From the NCBI GenBank assembly GCA_030247855.1, contig JAPDRN010000065.1, positions 62,001 to 126,000 of the forward strand: DNA of 64,000 nt. The letters run 5' to 3'. Below, in pieces: positions 10,583 to 21,341 of the stretch. This DNA comes from Knufia peltigerae (Eukaryota; Ascomycota; Eurotiomycetes; Chaetothyriales; Trichomeriaceae). The position numbers were made by a program, and so were the translations under genes. Within the stretch, counting starts at the first letter, position 1; every line of letters begins with the position of its first letter. The notes below the pieces were generated by a model that worked only from the letters and a program-made list of their open reading frames with translations, did no database searches and was not told the origin of the DNA.

Positions 10583-12148
10583 TTAGACTCCCACCTTGAC
10601 ACCAGCGTTTGCGTCTTTGGCTGCCGCCGCAGCCGCCGCCTCACGACCAGCAATACGTCCAAAGATGGCGCCTTTCGTCAAACCCGCACCTCCGGGATAG
10701 TTGTGGTAGAAAACTCCGCCGGCAATCTCACCCGTGGCCCAAAGATTCGGCATGTGGTTGCCTTCATTGTTGAGCACGCGCGCCGAGGTATCCGTCGCGA
10801 TACCACCGTACGTGAAGGTGATGCCGCATGCCACCCCATAAGCCACGAACGGGGCCTTCTCAATTCTCAGGGCCCAGTTGGATTTGGGGAATTTCAGGCC
10901 TTCGCTCGCACACAGTCCGTCCAACTTGGTCGGTTCGAAGCCACTGCTGTCTCTTGGACAAGCGGCGTTGAACGCGTCGATCGTCTTCTGTAGGCCCGCC
11001 GGATTGACGCCCATGAGAGTCGCCAGTTCCTGGATGGTGTCTGCCTTGATGGGCGTGGCGGTCTCGTAGCGCTTGGGCAAGAGGTGTACAGTCTGTTGGT
11101 CGAAGATCTGAAAGGCCTTTGCTTCGGGTTGGTCGCCAATCTTCTTGCCCGTCTGCGCGTACGTCTTTCCAAAGTTGTCTTCGCCCTCGTCGAAGAACCG
11201 TTCGCCGTTTACGTTGATCGTGATGCCGTAGGGGTACGCGTACCGCGGCATGTGCGGAGAGACGTTGACATCGCCCACCAGGGGTGCATTCGCATCTTGG
11301 GGGGAGGCGTGAGCGGCACCCCAGTGTCCGACGGGGCGGGCTCCGGCCGCCACGGCTCGGTTGAGCATCGTGCCCATGTTGTACTTTGTCCCGCGGACCA
11401 CGACCAGATCCCACCCCTCTCCGAGGTATTGGCGACGCATGGCCGGGTTGGAGGAGAAGCCACCGCTCGCGAGGATGACTTTGCCGTGCACGTCGATGAA
11501 AGAGTCTCGACCTCGAACGCGAACGCCGTGCACCGTGTCCCCCGTGGCGATGAGGTCGTGTGCAGGACTGTCGTACCAGACCGTCATACGACCGGTGTCG
11601 ATCAGGCTCTCGACCGCGTCCCAAAGGTAGTCTGTGAGGCCCACCCCACCACCGACGGCCATCACAGGGCCCCCTGGCTCTAGGTTGATCTTCTGGTCAC
11701 CCTTCTTCAAGCCGCTGACGTTCTGGTACTTGCGAACAATCAACTCCCATTTGACCCCCTTGGACTTCATCCATTCGAGTGTTTCCCAGCCGTCCCTGAC
11801 CATGATAGCCGAGATGTCCTTGTCGTTGCGTCCGTGTGAGGTTTTGGCCAGATCTCGAGCGTAATCTTCATTGGTGTATGGTTGCATGTCGCACAGCTCG
11901 GCGTCAGCCATCGCCTCGGGACAGAGCAAGGTTTTGACAGCATCAAAGCCCTTGTGGCTGGCGCGGAAGACTGTTCCCGCGAAACGGCTGTTTCCTCCCC
12001 GTCCATCTCGAGGGGCCGCTTCAAGAACGAGCACATTGGCACCGTGGTCGTGAGCAGCGAGTGCAGCACAAAGAGCTGCATTGCCACCTCCGACAACTAT
12101 AACGCCGAAGTTGTGGCTAGCTCCATTTTTGTGTGATATGCTTCCCAT
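10583..12148 (-). CDS. FAD-dependent oxidoreductase, fumarate-reductase/tricarballylate-dehydrogenase-like
   Basis: A 521-residue single-exon protein. The N-terminal Rossmann loop reads VIVVGGGNAALCAALAA (residues 16-32), ends in the Glu of LVLEAA for the FAD ribose, and is followed by RGGNSRFAG, the GGNS flavin motif. A second GG motif (VILASGGFSSNPAMR) and the C-terminal block TFTYGGIATDTSARV ... LWATGEIAGGVFYHNYPGGAGLTKGAIFGRIAG bind FAD as in the succinate dehydrogenase/fumarate reductase flavoprotein family. The GGGNAALCAA sequence and overall length resemble tricarballylate dehydrogenase (TcuA) and related soluble FAD dehydrogenases, which oxidise or reduce a C-C bond next to a carboxyl or keto group. 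The substrate is inferred only. The Zn2Cys6 regulator 480 bases upstream on the same strand is a candidate controller. Confidence 0.85.
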   Translation of the reverse strand: MGSISHKNGASHNFGVIVVGGGNAALCAALAAHDHGANVLVLEAAPRDGRGGNSRFAGTVFRASHKGFDAVKTLLCPEAMADAELCDMQPYTNEDYARDLAKTSHGRNDKDISAIMVRDGWETLEWMKSKGVKWELIVRKYQNVSGLKKGDQKINLEPGGPVMAVGGGVGLTDYLWDAVESLIDTGRMTVWYDSPAHDLIATGDTVHGVRVRGRDSFIDVHGKVILASGGFSSNPAMRRQYLGEGWDLVVVRGTKYNMGTMLNRAVAAGARPVGHWGAAHASPQDANAPLVGDVNVSPHMPRYAYPYGITINVNGERFFDEGEDNFGKTYAQTGKKIGDQPEAKAFQIFDQQTVHLLPKRYETATPIKADTIQELATLMGVNPAGLQKTIDAFNAACPRDSSGFEPTKLDGLCASEGLKFPKSNWALRIEKAPFVAYGVACGITFTYGGIATDTSARVLNNEGNHMPNLWATGEIAGGVFYHNYPGGAGLTKGAIFGRIAGREAAAAAAAKDANAGVKVGV

Positions 12149-12627
12149 ATTTACGGTTGTTGAACAGGATATGTGAATTGTCCAAGTGATAGCAACTCAC
12201 GACGAGTCCCTTCGACCATGGGTCATGCTGTGATTTTAATATAGAAGCCTCTACCCGAAAGCGGAGGGCAAGATCATCATATGATGTTCCTCTCCTTTGA
12301 GACCGGCTTGATTAGTGGAAAAGGACTGCACTTTGGCCCGGAGAATGTTCTTGTGCTCGCTTGCCACAAGATCATATCGCGAACCTGGAACTCCTCTTGG
12401 TTTGCTGCTTCAACTGACTGTGTCGAGGTACTTTCAGACTTTATTCCGCACTGCGGAGATGAATTTTGGGGTTCAAGACTGGACTCTTTTCACATTTCGG
12501 GCCGTCAACCGGAGAGAATGAAAAACCGCACTTTGATTGGCCCAATGGAGAGTATCATTGCTTCTCCGCAACTTTTAATGTTCTTTGACACCCCGGACTT
12601 CGCTGGCAACAGAAAACCAACAGCCTT
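12149..12627. other. Promoter region of the FAD oxidoreductase
   Basis: Between the stop of the regulator gene and the start of the FAD gene. No reading frame of interest and no obvious TATA box. Binding sites for the adjacent regulator would be expected here if the two genes are linked. Confidence 0.4.
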
Positions 12628-14995
12628 TCAAGAGAGCCGTACTGACGCGCCATGACCTACGAAATTGCTGTTGGTGTTGAAAGCTTCGGGGAGACACAAG
12701 GCATCAAAATCAGTAGTCAGCAAGCTTGAAAGGCCAGCCTCATTCCAGAACCAGTCATTGTTGAGTTCGCTGTCAAGATCAAGATCGACCATGTCACAAT
12801 TGCCAGATAATGGTGCCGATTGTTCGTGGTGAGGTTGCCCTATTGAAGTGGTGGGATGGCTCACATCCTTACGGTGGCCTTGTTCGTCAGGGGAAGCGCC
12901 AGGCCACGTTCTGTTTGAGCTGGACGGGGCAGAAGTTCTCGGGCCAGAGAATGCACTTACTTGGGGCCTTTGGCCGTCGCGTGCTTGTCCGCCGAACTTT
13001 TCTCGCCATGTCCAGAGAGTATCGTGCAGAACACTGCCACCGAGTCGACTTGTCACATTCAACCCTCTCTGAGGAGAGGACTCTGGAGGAGTTGCACACC
13101 AGAGCTGTGACAAGATCTTCGAGAATCTCCCCGGCAGGTCATTGTCCTCTATTGAACACTTTCGTAGGAGGCTGAGACTTACATTGAACGCTCTGCGACC
13201 TTCCTCGGCATCGACCAATTGAGAATTACTGCTTCTGAGTGTTTTGAGAACGAATACCGAGGCAATGGAAAGAGCGTTGCGAAATATCACAGGGCCCCTT
13301 CTGAACAACTGCGTGTCTGTGTCTCTTTTATGGCATCTCCATATGACATCCACAGCTGAGCGATACGCTTTCAAGATGCCTTCTCGTGAAGAGGCTCTGG
13401 CATAGCTTTCCAGAAAATAGTAGCATCTTAGCTGCAGAGAAGCATAGAGAAACATGATCTCGTTGTCATCTATGCTGCACGTCAGCGACAAGCCACAAAT
13501 CCGCACTTGGGACGTCCTCACCAGATAGATTGTCACCCAACTGTTGTCGAAGCTGCACCAATTCAATCTCATAGAGAGGCAGAAGTACTCCACTGTCGCT
13601 CTCACCAAGACTGCCGACTCTTCTTTCTCGGCTGGCCATGACCCTGTTGAACTTGTTGCAGAAACGCCAAATCAGGACCAAGTGGTACATGTCTGGCGGA
13701 ATCCCAACATCGTTCCTGCCATTGCAAATTGCGTCAAGAGTTGCATCTGTGACAAAAAGAGGCGCTTGGCCAATGAGACTTGTTATACTAACATGAATGT
13801 AAGCCAGGTCTATTGACGAGTTTTTTGTTGGGAGAATATGCCTACCTTTCAGCAGCTATGAAGCATGCCGACCATGTGATCAAGGCATCTTTTACCTCGT
13901 CAGGGCGAGGAGAAGTACGAATTCTGGAAAAGTCCTGTACAGAGTAGGGCCTGTGTACACCTACATGCATGGCACTGCTCTTGCAAGCAGAGGCAAGCAC
14001 AAATGATGAATCTGTGGACATGGAAGATGTCGGCATTGGCCACAGGCAAAGCAATATCATGGCCTTTAAATCGGAACGTGTGTGTGGAGGAGATCCTATT
14101 GTCTGCCATAAAAGCGTCTTGAGAAATGGTGCAAGACTTCCCACCACGGTGGGCTCCTCATCATCATGACGGGAAGCGATGGCAATGATGGTCCAGAAAA
14201 GCAATGGAGATTGCCCATGGTAATTGTCTGGGGAAATACCCTCTTCGATAATAGGCACATAGGGATGGTTTTCCTTAAAATATCTACCAAACCTTGTCAA
14301 AATCCATCTTTACGTGATTGTGAAAGCTTACCTTCGAAATAATCGAGTGACTTGAACGGCTGTTAGACTGGTGTTTCCGAGAACTTGAGGGTGATGCGCC
14401 TCGCAGAGTGACGCGTATGTATTCGGCACCTCGTCGCAGGAAGCAACTTCAGGTGCGCATACTGGCGACTCTGGGACAATTCTACCAGGAGACAGCTCAG
14501 TTTCAGGTCTTAAATGAAGCTCTGGACTTTGGTGTAATGGTGAAGTCTCCTGGCTGACTGACGAAGTTTGTTGCGTGGCTCTCAACCTCTCAACCTCCTT
14601 CGTAAGCTCTTGCAGCTTCCTTTCGATAAATCAGATGAGCCATTCTGTACAAGAGAGAAGGTACCTTCATGGTAACTTACAAGCGTTTGTTGAATCTTTT
14701 GTAGTCATTGTCATAGACACACGTCAGACCCAACAATGAGCATCGCTTACACGACTGGCGGCTAGTGCCTTCACATCGAAGCTGGTAGTCGTTTGTCAGC
14801 CAAAACACTCCAGATAGATAAGAAGCCGATACTCACCTTGCCTTGTCGGCACTCTTGACAAGCGATCCTTTTGCGCTTAGAAGTCTGAGGTCGCACCTCA
14901 GCCCGTGATTCGCAAATGGGAATTGACGTCACAAGTGCTGGACGTGGTGCAATGTTAGTCGAAACGGGACTCTTCAAAAAACTCCCACTATCCAT
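12628..14995 (-). CDS. Zn(II)2Cys6 fungal transcription factor
   Basis: A 697-residue protein from six exons: 14995-14837, 14781-14681, 14619-14332, 14283-13846, 13787-13522 and 13469-12628. All five introns (about 48-61 nt) keep the frame. The binuclear zinc cluster spans exons 1 and 2: CQECRQGK then LRCEG...CKRCSLLGLTC, six cysteines with C-x2-C-x6-C spacing. A basic linker and a short heptad segment (KLQELTKEVERLR) follow, suited to dimerisation. The middle (HPYVPIIEE... to SACFIAAE) matches the fungal transcription-factor MHR region of Leu3/War1-type regulators. The C-terminus is acidic with clustered Leu, Asp and Trp (DLDLDSELNNDWFW), a plausible activation segment. Its own 3' end faces the FAD oxidoreductase, so local regulation is possible. 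The acceptors of exons 3 and 4 each have alternatives a few bases away. Confidence 0.85.
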
Positions 14996-15856
14996 GTGAT
15001 ATGCGTATCATCCAGGTAGGCCGTTGTAGAGCGGATTGCGGGATCAATATCTGTCTTTGACGCTCTCTACTCGGCACGGACTCGACATGAAAAGAGAAAG
15101 ACTGATGCAGCAAGTCTAGTGCGACAGTCACACGTTCCCGAAAGGGGATGAACCGGTCGAACGCGAGGTGCGAGCTGTAGCGTGTGATGATACGCATCAC
15201 AATACGCAGTATGAAGCGAAATTCGCTGCTAAGAGCGAATACTCTCATACTGAAGTGAAAGCCTGGACCAATAAATGGCTATGCCGAGAACCGGGCCGGT
15301 TTTCGCTCTTGGGCGTTTTCCCATCAAACAAACAACCCAACTTCCTCCAGTCTCGCCTCGTTCCGCGAAGCACGAAAATATCAGGCAAGACAAATCTAAT
15401 AATGGGCTATGACGGCACAGAATGCGACCTAGTCGCCGAGTATTTGAAGTTGATGAACCTTGAATACAACACAATATGTCATGATGCAGGGCACGACCCC
15501 AGCCAGCCTTGCAGGTAAGACGAGGCTGACGTGGTCAAATTCTTCTCTTGTATGGAGTATCAAGCCAGTCTAAGGGCATTGTTCATCAGCCGCAAAAGCC
15601 AAATACATACTAATTGTATATCGCTACGAATACGCTCTGAAGACGGGTCTGATGGCTCGGATGCTGACAATCCCAGTGATTCGATTCCGTGATGATGTAT
15701 GTTGCTGTTTCGTCTACAGGTAAGATATAAAAGAAATGGCATATCATCATAGTTTGGCGACCTATACTATTGTATCAAGAAACAGAAGACCCCCAATACC
15801 TTCAACAACGAAAATCCTCTCTCAAATTGGTCTGGCTCGCATATTATAACACGACG
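14996..15856. other. Divergent promoter region between regulator and hydrolase
   Basis: No gene seen. This 860-base stretch separates two genes transcribed away from each other and could carry shared control sites. Confidence 0.5.
15726..15732 (+). promoter_or_regulatory. TATA-like box of the hydrolase gene
   Basis: A TATAAAA heptamer lies about 130 bases before the ATG of the secreted hydrolase, a usual distance for a fungal TATA element plus a short leader. Confidence 0.35.
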
Positions 15857-17086
15857 ATGCGTTCATCAATGCTCCTCGCCGCCATGGCCAGCGCGGTACC
15901 CATCCTCGCCAATCCCGTGATGAAAAGAGACGCCACCTCAACCGACGACACCTTCAGAGACGACCCGACGGGGTACATGTCAGGGTTCAAGAACCCCAGC
16001 ATAACAACGTCGGTCGGCAACAAGGCCATCTGCGTCCAAGGCATGATTGACGTCACGGCGTCGGCGACCAACTACCGAATCAACCTCGAGGAACCCAACA
16101 GCAAGAGCGCCGTCGTCGAGATCGCCGTCGAGGCCCTCCAGACCAACTCGACGGCCAGGAAACAGTACGTCGGGGCCGCGACGCCCGTCGACGGCACCTA
16201 CGGCATCTACTCGCAGCTCTGCTGGCCCCGGGCCAGCGACGCCATCAACTCGACCACGGTGCAGTTCCTCAACCACGGCGCCGGCTTCGACCGCAGCTAC
16301 TGGAACGCGGCACCGGGCTACTCGTACGTCGACTTCGCCGCGGACCGGGGGTACACGACCTTCCTCTTCGACCGCCTGGGTACGGGCCTCTCCGACCACC
16401 CGGACCCGCTGCAGGTCGTGCAGTACGGGATCCAGGTCGAGATCGCCCACCAGCTGATCCGGATGCTCCGCGCGGGCCGCATCTCGAACCACGCCTTCTC
16501 CGAGGTCGTCGCCGTGGGACACTCGTTCGGCAGCATCCAGCTTGCGGGCATCACGTCAAAGTACCCGCGGGACGTCGACGCCGCGGTCCTGACGGGCTTC
16601 ACCGCCGACCCTTCAGGCATGGGCGTCGCCTTCGCCGGCGTGGGACTGACCCCGGCCTCCGTCTCGGACCCCGTGCTGTTCGGCAACCTCTCCACCGGTT
16701 ACCTGACCGCGTCGTCCATCGAGGGCAACCAGTTCTTCTTCTTCCGCTACCCCAACTTCGACCCGGCCGTGCTCGACCTCGCCCAGCGCTCCCGCCAGAC
16801 CCTGACGTTGGGCGAGTTCTTCTCCCTCGAGGGCCTCGAGGCCTCGCCCAGCTTCACGGGCCCCGTCGACATCGTCAACGGCCTCAACGACCTGCCCAAC
16901 TGTTTTGGCAATTGCCTGCTGCCCTACGACAAGGTCGCCGCCGCAAAGGAAAAGTTATACCCGGCCGCGAGCAACGGGTCTGATTCGTACCTGGCCCCCG
17001 ACACCGGTCACGGCTTGAACTTCCACTACACCGCTTCAGAAGCCTATGAGCACATTCATAATTTTCTCAGAAAGAATGGATTCTAA
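15857..17086 (+). CDS. Secreted alpha/beta-hydrolase
   Basis: A single-exon protein of 409 residues. The ATG chosen begins a signal peptide (MRSSMLLAAMASAVPILA); the frame is open further upstream but lacks an ATG. A KR pair at residues 23-24 could be a Kex2-type processing site. The fold is recognisable: the oxyanion region LNHGAGFDRSYW (138-149), the strand-turn TTFLFDRLGTGLSD (167-180) and the nucleophile elbow VGHSFGS with Ser223. The C-terminal histidine is probably His385 in DTGHGLNFHY. Several N-x-S/T sites occur. The family includes esterases, lipases and lactonases. The substrate is unknown, and secretion suggests an extracellular ester. Third positions are strongly G/C, unlike the neighbouring regulator, so it may be highly expressed. 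Confidence 0.85.
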   Translation: MRSSMLLAAMASAVPILANPVMKRDATSTDDTFRDDPTGYMSGFKNPSITTSVGNKAICVQGMIDVTASATNYRINLEEPNSKSAVVEIAVEALQTNSTARKQYVGAATPVDGTYGIYSQLCWPRASDAINSTTVQFLNHGAGFDRSYWNAAPGYSYVDFAADRGYTTFLFDRLGTGLSDHPDPLQVVQYGIQVEIAHQLIRMLRAGRISNHAFSEVVAVGHSFGSIQLAGITSKYPRDVDAAVLTGFTADPSGMGVAFAGVGLTPASVSDPVLFGNLSTGYLTASSIEGNQFFFFRYPNFDPAVLDLAQRSRQTLTLGEFFSLEGLEASPSFTGPVDIVNGLNDLPNCFGNCLLPYDKVAAAKEKLYPAASNGSDSYLAPDTGHGLNFHYTASEAYEHIHNFLRKNGF

Positions 17087-17468
17087 AGGATTTTGAAAGG
17101 CACAAACTAAACCTACCATATTGTGTGTGTGTGTCAGAAATTGTTTGTACAGTTCGGTAAAGAATACTTTGAGAAACGGATGGGGATTTGAAATTTAGAA
17201 ACTGTAAAAAACGAAAATGAGATGAGAAATATCAAAAGATAGACTTGACATTTTATATCATGAAAGTCCTAATACTATAATTACTACTTTTATCATTATA
17301 AACCTAGGTAGTCAATGTTCAGCTACGGGAATCAATGGTTTTGAGATGGTACTTTTTGTGCTACATGTCGGTTGAAAGAGAGCAGGTTCGTCGCGGGTTG
17401 AAAATGTCGAGTTGCAAGCCGATCTCAGATCTGGCCTCCTTGTACAGGTAGTAGAAAAACACCATCAC

Positions 17469-17492
17469 AGAGAGAGAGAGAGAGAGAGAGAG
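17469..17492. repeat. (AG)n microsatellite
   Basis: Twelve uninterrupted AG units between the hydrolase and the membrane-protein gene. Confidence 0.9.
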
Positions 17493-17606
17493 CATCGAGA
17501 TTTGGCAGGCAACCCTTTTGACAGGTCAACTTTGCAGATATGTGTGTCCTCGTCAAGGTCTTGGGTTATGGTGTGTGATCGGTAGGCTATACAAGCAAAC
17601 AATTAT

Positions 17607-17797
17607 TACTCCGTACTAGAGGGGGTTTCCTTTTGGTGAGGTTTATTACGGAGTAAATGGTGGCCCAGTCAATAGATATTGCTACGTGTACGGAGTATAT
17701 GAGAAAAAAGAAAACCCCCACGAAGCATTTGCCTAGAGCCGCATAGCAACTTGTGCGTGGGGTCTTCGTCAAGGGTACCGTTGCTTCGTACGGAGTA
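17607..17797. repeat. Cluster of four TACTCCGTA/TACGGAGTA elements
   Basis: Four exact copies of one 9-mer, one on the plus strand and three in reverse complement, start at 17607, 17647, 17689 and 17789. This is the densest group in the window. The other exact copies are at 21139, 25609, 31968, 40133, 43748, 49526, 55180, 55559 and 55672. Confidence 0.8.
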
Positions 17798-18404
17798 CGT
17801 CTCCTGGCCAGCTGCCTGTGGTGTGTCGAAAGAGGAAATTCGCAGCTTACCAGGACGGTCGTGGACGCGGCAAATGTCTCAACACCCTTCACAAAAGGAT
17901 CGATCAAGGAAGACTGTTGGAACGTCTGGCCAAAGGAACACCTAGGTATATTTCCAAAGAGCAATTCATTCGAGGTGTCCGTCCCGACTGGTATTTCAAT
18001 TCCCCCGTTCCGCCCACCCGGCTCTCCGAAACACACAAGACATGGGCATGCTCCTCCATGGCAAGTACGAGCGAGGTTTGATTTGTGAAGGGGGAAAAGG
18101 GAAGAAGAATGTCTCGAGGTGTGAAAGCGCTGCTCCCCCTAAGTTGGCGTCACGAAGTATGGGAAAATTGACGTGTATTGTTTTCTTTCTTCTCTTCTTT
18201 TCCGATAGATCTATGCAGAAGATGTAATATCAAGCGGCATCCACGGTGGGATCATTAATCCGCCCAACACAAAAACAAAATTCCCCTCTCACTCCCGCGT
18301 GCATACGAGTAGGAAATAAACCCCCACCCCCTCCCAAATATAGGAATACATGGAATGTAAAACAAAAAGCGTCTCGATCGCGGAGGATATCGCTCCGAAA
18401 ACAT

Positions 18405-20771
18405 CTAACCCCGAGCATCTTTCGTAAGAATCGTGGACCTTCCGGTCTCGAAGCTCAGTCTCGGGCTGCAGTCAACGACACTGCTCTCCGAGGTACAGTC
18501 AGTGGCGCTCGGGGTATAGGTAAAGCCATCCACGACCGCAATTTCACCGGCAAGTTCCTCCTCGTATCGAGGCGGCGGGGCAGAATATGAAGGTGGCACC
18601 TCGGACAATCGGCTCGAACCCACACCAGCTTCAAGCTCGGCGGGTGTGAATGCTCGTCGATGGGCATGGTTTCGGGAGTAGGTGGCCCGACCCTCCTCAG
18701 CTCGAATGACGTCTCGCAGAAAGTCAGACGTGATTTGTAGATCTTGAATCTCCTGCCGCATGGCCTCTTCCAGTACGCCCTCTTGTTCAAGGATCATCTG
18801 TCTCTTTTCCTCATAATCATTGGTTGAAGTAGATCGCTTCCACCATGACAGGAACTTGTGCTTACATGCGGCTTTGCGGTATAATTTCTTGGTGCGTCGC
18901 TCTTCCCTGCGAGCGGCACGCTCGGCTCGTCGTCGTGGATCTCGGTAGCGTAACGTTTTAGCCCTGATGAGTTTGAAGAGAAGACCTGAAACTATGACTA
19001 AAAGTAAGAGTGCGAGGACCGCCAGGCCGAGTTTGTATTCAAAGCTGTGTTGTCCACTTGGGGACAAGAAACCTGGCTGTGATGTTGTAGAAGCTTCCGA
19101 GGGACGTCCTCCTGGTCCGCCGTGAGGTCCGAATGCCCAAGGTGGGGGCCCATGCCATCCCGGGGGAGGACCATGGGGTGGTCGAAAGTGAGGGCGAGGT
19201 GGCCCCGCAAACGGTGGTCGGCCGGGGAAGGGGGGTGGGCCATCGAAGGGCGGGTTCGGATGGTCCTTATCTCCCAACCACGGCGGATGATGAGGGTGAT
19301 CCTTGTCACCTCCGTGAAACCATGGGGGAGGATGAGGATGGTTTTTGTCATCAGGGTCGAACCACGGAGGATGCGGATGATGACCCTTATGATCTGGGTC
19401 AAACCACGGAGGAGGGTGAGGATGGTCTTTGTCGCCCGGATTGAACCAAGGGGGATGATGTGGCGGACCATGACCTCCAGGCCAGGCGAACGGCGACCCG
19501 TGATGACTATCGGGTTTGTGCTCAGCTTCCTCGGATGGTGGCTGTGTCTGAGGTTCATGCTCAACATGTGAGCCTTCAGCAGATGGCTGTGGAGGATTAG
19601 AATTGTCCTGATCATGCGATTCGGTTGCTGCTTCAGTTGCTGCTGTCGGCGTCGGTAACGAACGGGTGGTAGCCGCGGCTGACGTAACCACAGGTTGCTC
19701 GCCCTCGAACTGACCGTGTTGGATGGAGGGTACAGCATCAGGAGCGTCTTTGGTATCTGGGCTGTCTTGGTCTCCAGCATGCGTCGAGCACGCAGTCTGG
19801 CTCTCGTACTGCTTACAACCATCGCGGTGATGCTTGTGATGCGAGAAATGAGCAGCCACAAATTCTTTGATAGCTGGTAATTTCTTGAGTGCAGTTTGCC
19901 ACAGACATTTTATGCTTGAACACACCTTAAAGTCTTGTTTCAAGATCGACAAGACCTTGCCTTCGGCCTTGCGCATTTGGTCGTGGAGATTGGCCATTTC
20001 TTCGCCGAGACCTTGGAGCTTATCGGACTCAAGTTGTAACAACTCATCAAGAGACATGTTGTCATCATTCATGACTGGGATCACGGAAAGCATTTGGTCG
20101 TTGGGAAGGAGCCAGTCATCACAGATGTCATCGAGCGAAAGGCGGTCAACGGGCTTGTCCTCAAGTCGAAGCACGGTAGGGCGGCCCTTCTGTCTGAAGG
20201 AAGTCGTAAAGCCAGAGGTATTCTGGACGTGATTGTGTCCGACAATGTCATCAAAGCGAACAGATACTATCGACGCTTGTCCCTTGAGGCATGTCGACTG
20301 CCAGCTGGCATGGATTTCTTTCTCACCCAGGCCATTCGAAGCCTTGGACTTGAAAGAAATTTGTCCATGACCGACATTGTTGCCTTTGGGCAGGACGAGA
20401 GGTAGACCGTTGAGTCGAGGAGGAGCACTGCTACATTCCTCCTCGGCTGAATCAATCTCTAGGGTCAGTTCCTATTGACGGAATTAATTGATAGCTAACA
20501 AAGAGCAAAGGTTACATACCAGGCCATCATCTGTACCTATGAAGCAGCCCTGGCAAGGTGCACGGAAGTGTATAGAGATATGATTGGGACCTAGCAGCGT
20601 CAGCAACGATCACCCGTCCAGACTGGTATATATCTTAGTAATACCTGTTGTACCTGCAACGGTCTCGATGGTTTTAGGAGCGGTACTGGCGATAGAAGGA
20701 GGGGGAGGACGAAGAGCGGCGGTGACCAAGAAAATAAAGAGTGTTACGCCCTTGATGGAAGAGGCCTTCAT
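18405..20771 (-). CDS. Single-pass membrane protein with His/Pro/Trp tandem repeats
   Basis: A 754-residue protein from exons 20771-20645, 20590-20520 and 20471-18405. It starts with a signal peptide (KGVTLFIFLVTAALR). A luminal or extracellular part follows: a Cys-containing N-terminal domain (about residues 45-165), a helical Leu/Glu-rich stretch, a Ser/Thr/Pro-rich stalk, then five tandem 14-residue units beginning PPWF (about residues 405-470) and a Pro/Gly-rich spacer. One membrane helix (LGLAVLALLLLVIVSGLLFKL, about 546-566) is followed by a strongly basic cytoplasmic segment, a coiled stretch and a PPSYSAPPPRYEE tail with PPxY motifs, which WW-domain ubiquitin ligases of Rsp5 type bind. 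The architecture suggests a cell-surface sensor or receptor. I recognise no named family. The exon 1 donor could also lie 9 bases earlier, in frame. Confidence 0.8.
19255..19454 (-). repeat. 42-bp tandem coding repeats (PPWF units)
   Basis: Successive units read PPWFNPGDKDHPHP, PPWFDPDHKGHHPH, PPWFDPDDKNHPHP and PPWFHGGDKDHPHH, then a shortened PPWLGDKDHPN. The high His and Trp content inside an ectodomain could bind metal ions. Confidence 0.85.
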
Positions 20772-21341
20772 ATTGGAAAGCGCAAGTAGGTACGCGCCAA
20801 AAGTCTACGGATCCCGGGAAACGGAAATGGAGAGTGAATTGATCAATGAGATGGCATATTCCCAATAGAGCCAGAGGGAAGAGTTTCTGCCTCAAACCTC
20901 CATTGCCCTCAGCCCAGAGGAAGGATGTCTGAAGAAAAATGAGAATAGGAAAACGGAAAGGAAATGAACCGGATGGAACGAGGCGTGTCTCTTTTTTTTG
21001 GCTGGAGCCTGAGAGACTGGGAAAAGCAGAGAAGATGAATGAAGATTAGGCGGGAAATGGGGAGGATGGATGGAGTGAGAATCCCTTGGTCCCTTGGTCC
21101 ATTTTTACGGCTGGCACGGAGTACGAGTACGGAGCAAATACGGAGTACTGGCCTCCTTAACGCTCCGTACCAAAAAAACAGGACTAGGAACAGGTAATTT
21201 ACTGTACTGTAACGACAAGACGCGATGCACACAGCCCCATGCCGTTGGCCGCGTCATCAGGCACTTGGAAGACACCAGTCACAATCCTTCGTCCTCCGTA
21301 CCCTGTAGGCCCCCTAAGGTAGTCGGACAATGTACAGAAGC
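20772..21341. other. Intergenic, promoter of the membrane-protein gene
   Basis: No gene. Around 21115-21170 is a group of CGGAGTA/CTCCGTA words, including one exact TACGGAGTA at 21139 and near copies at 21115, 21128 and 21163. Confidence 0.55.

Larger units (their letters stand above)
17087..18404. other. Intergenic with an AG microsatellite and four copies of the TACGGAGTA element
   Basis: No supportable gene. Between 17607 and 17797 lie four exact copies of the 9-mer: TACTCCGTA at 17607, and TACGGAGTA at 17647, 17689 and 17789. Confidence 0.6.
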
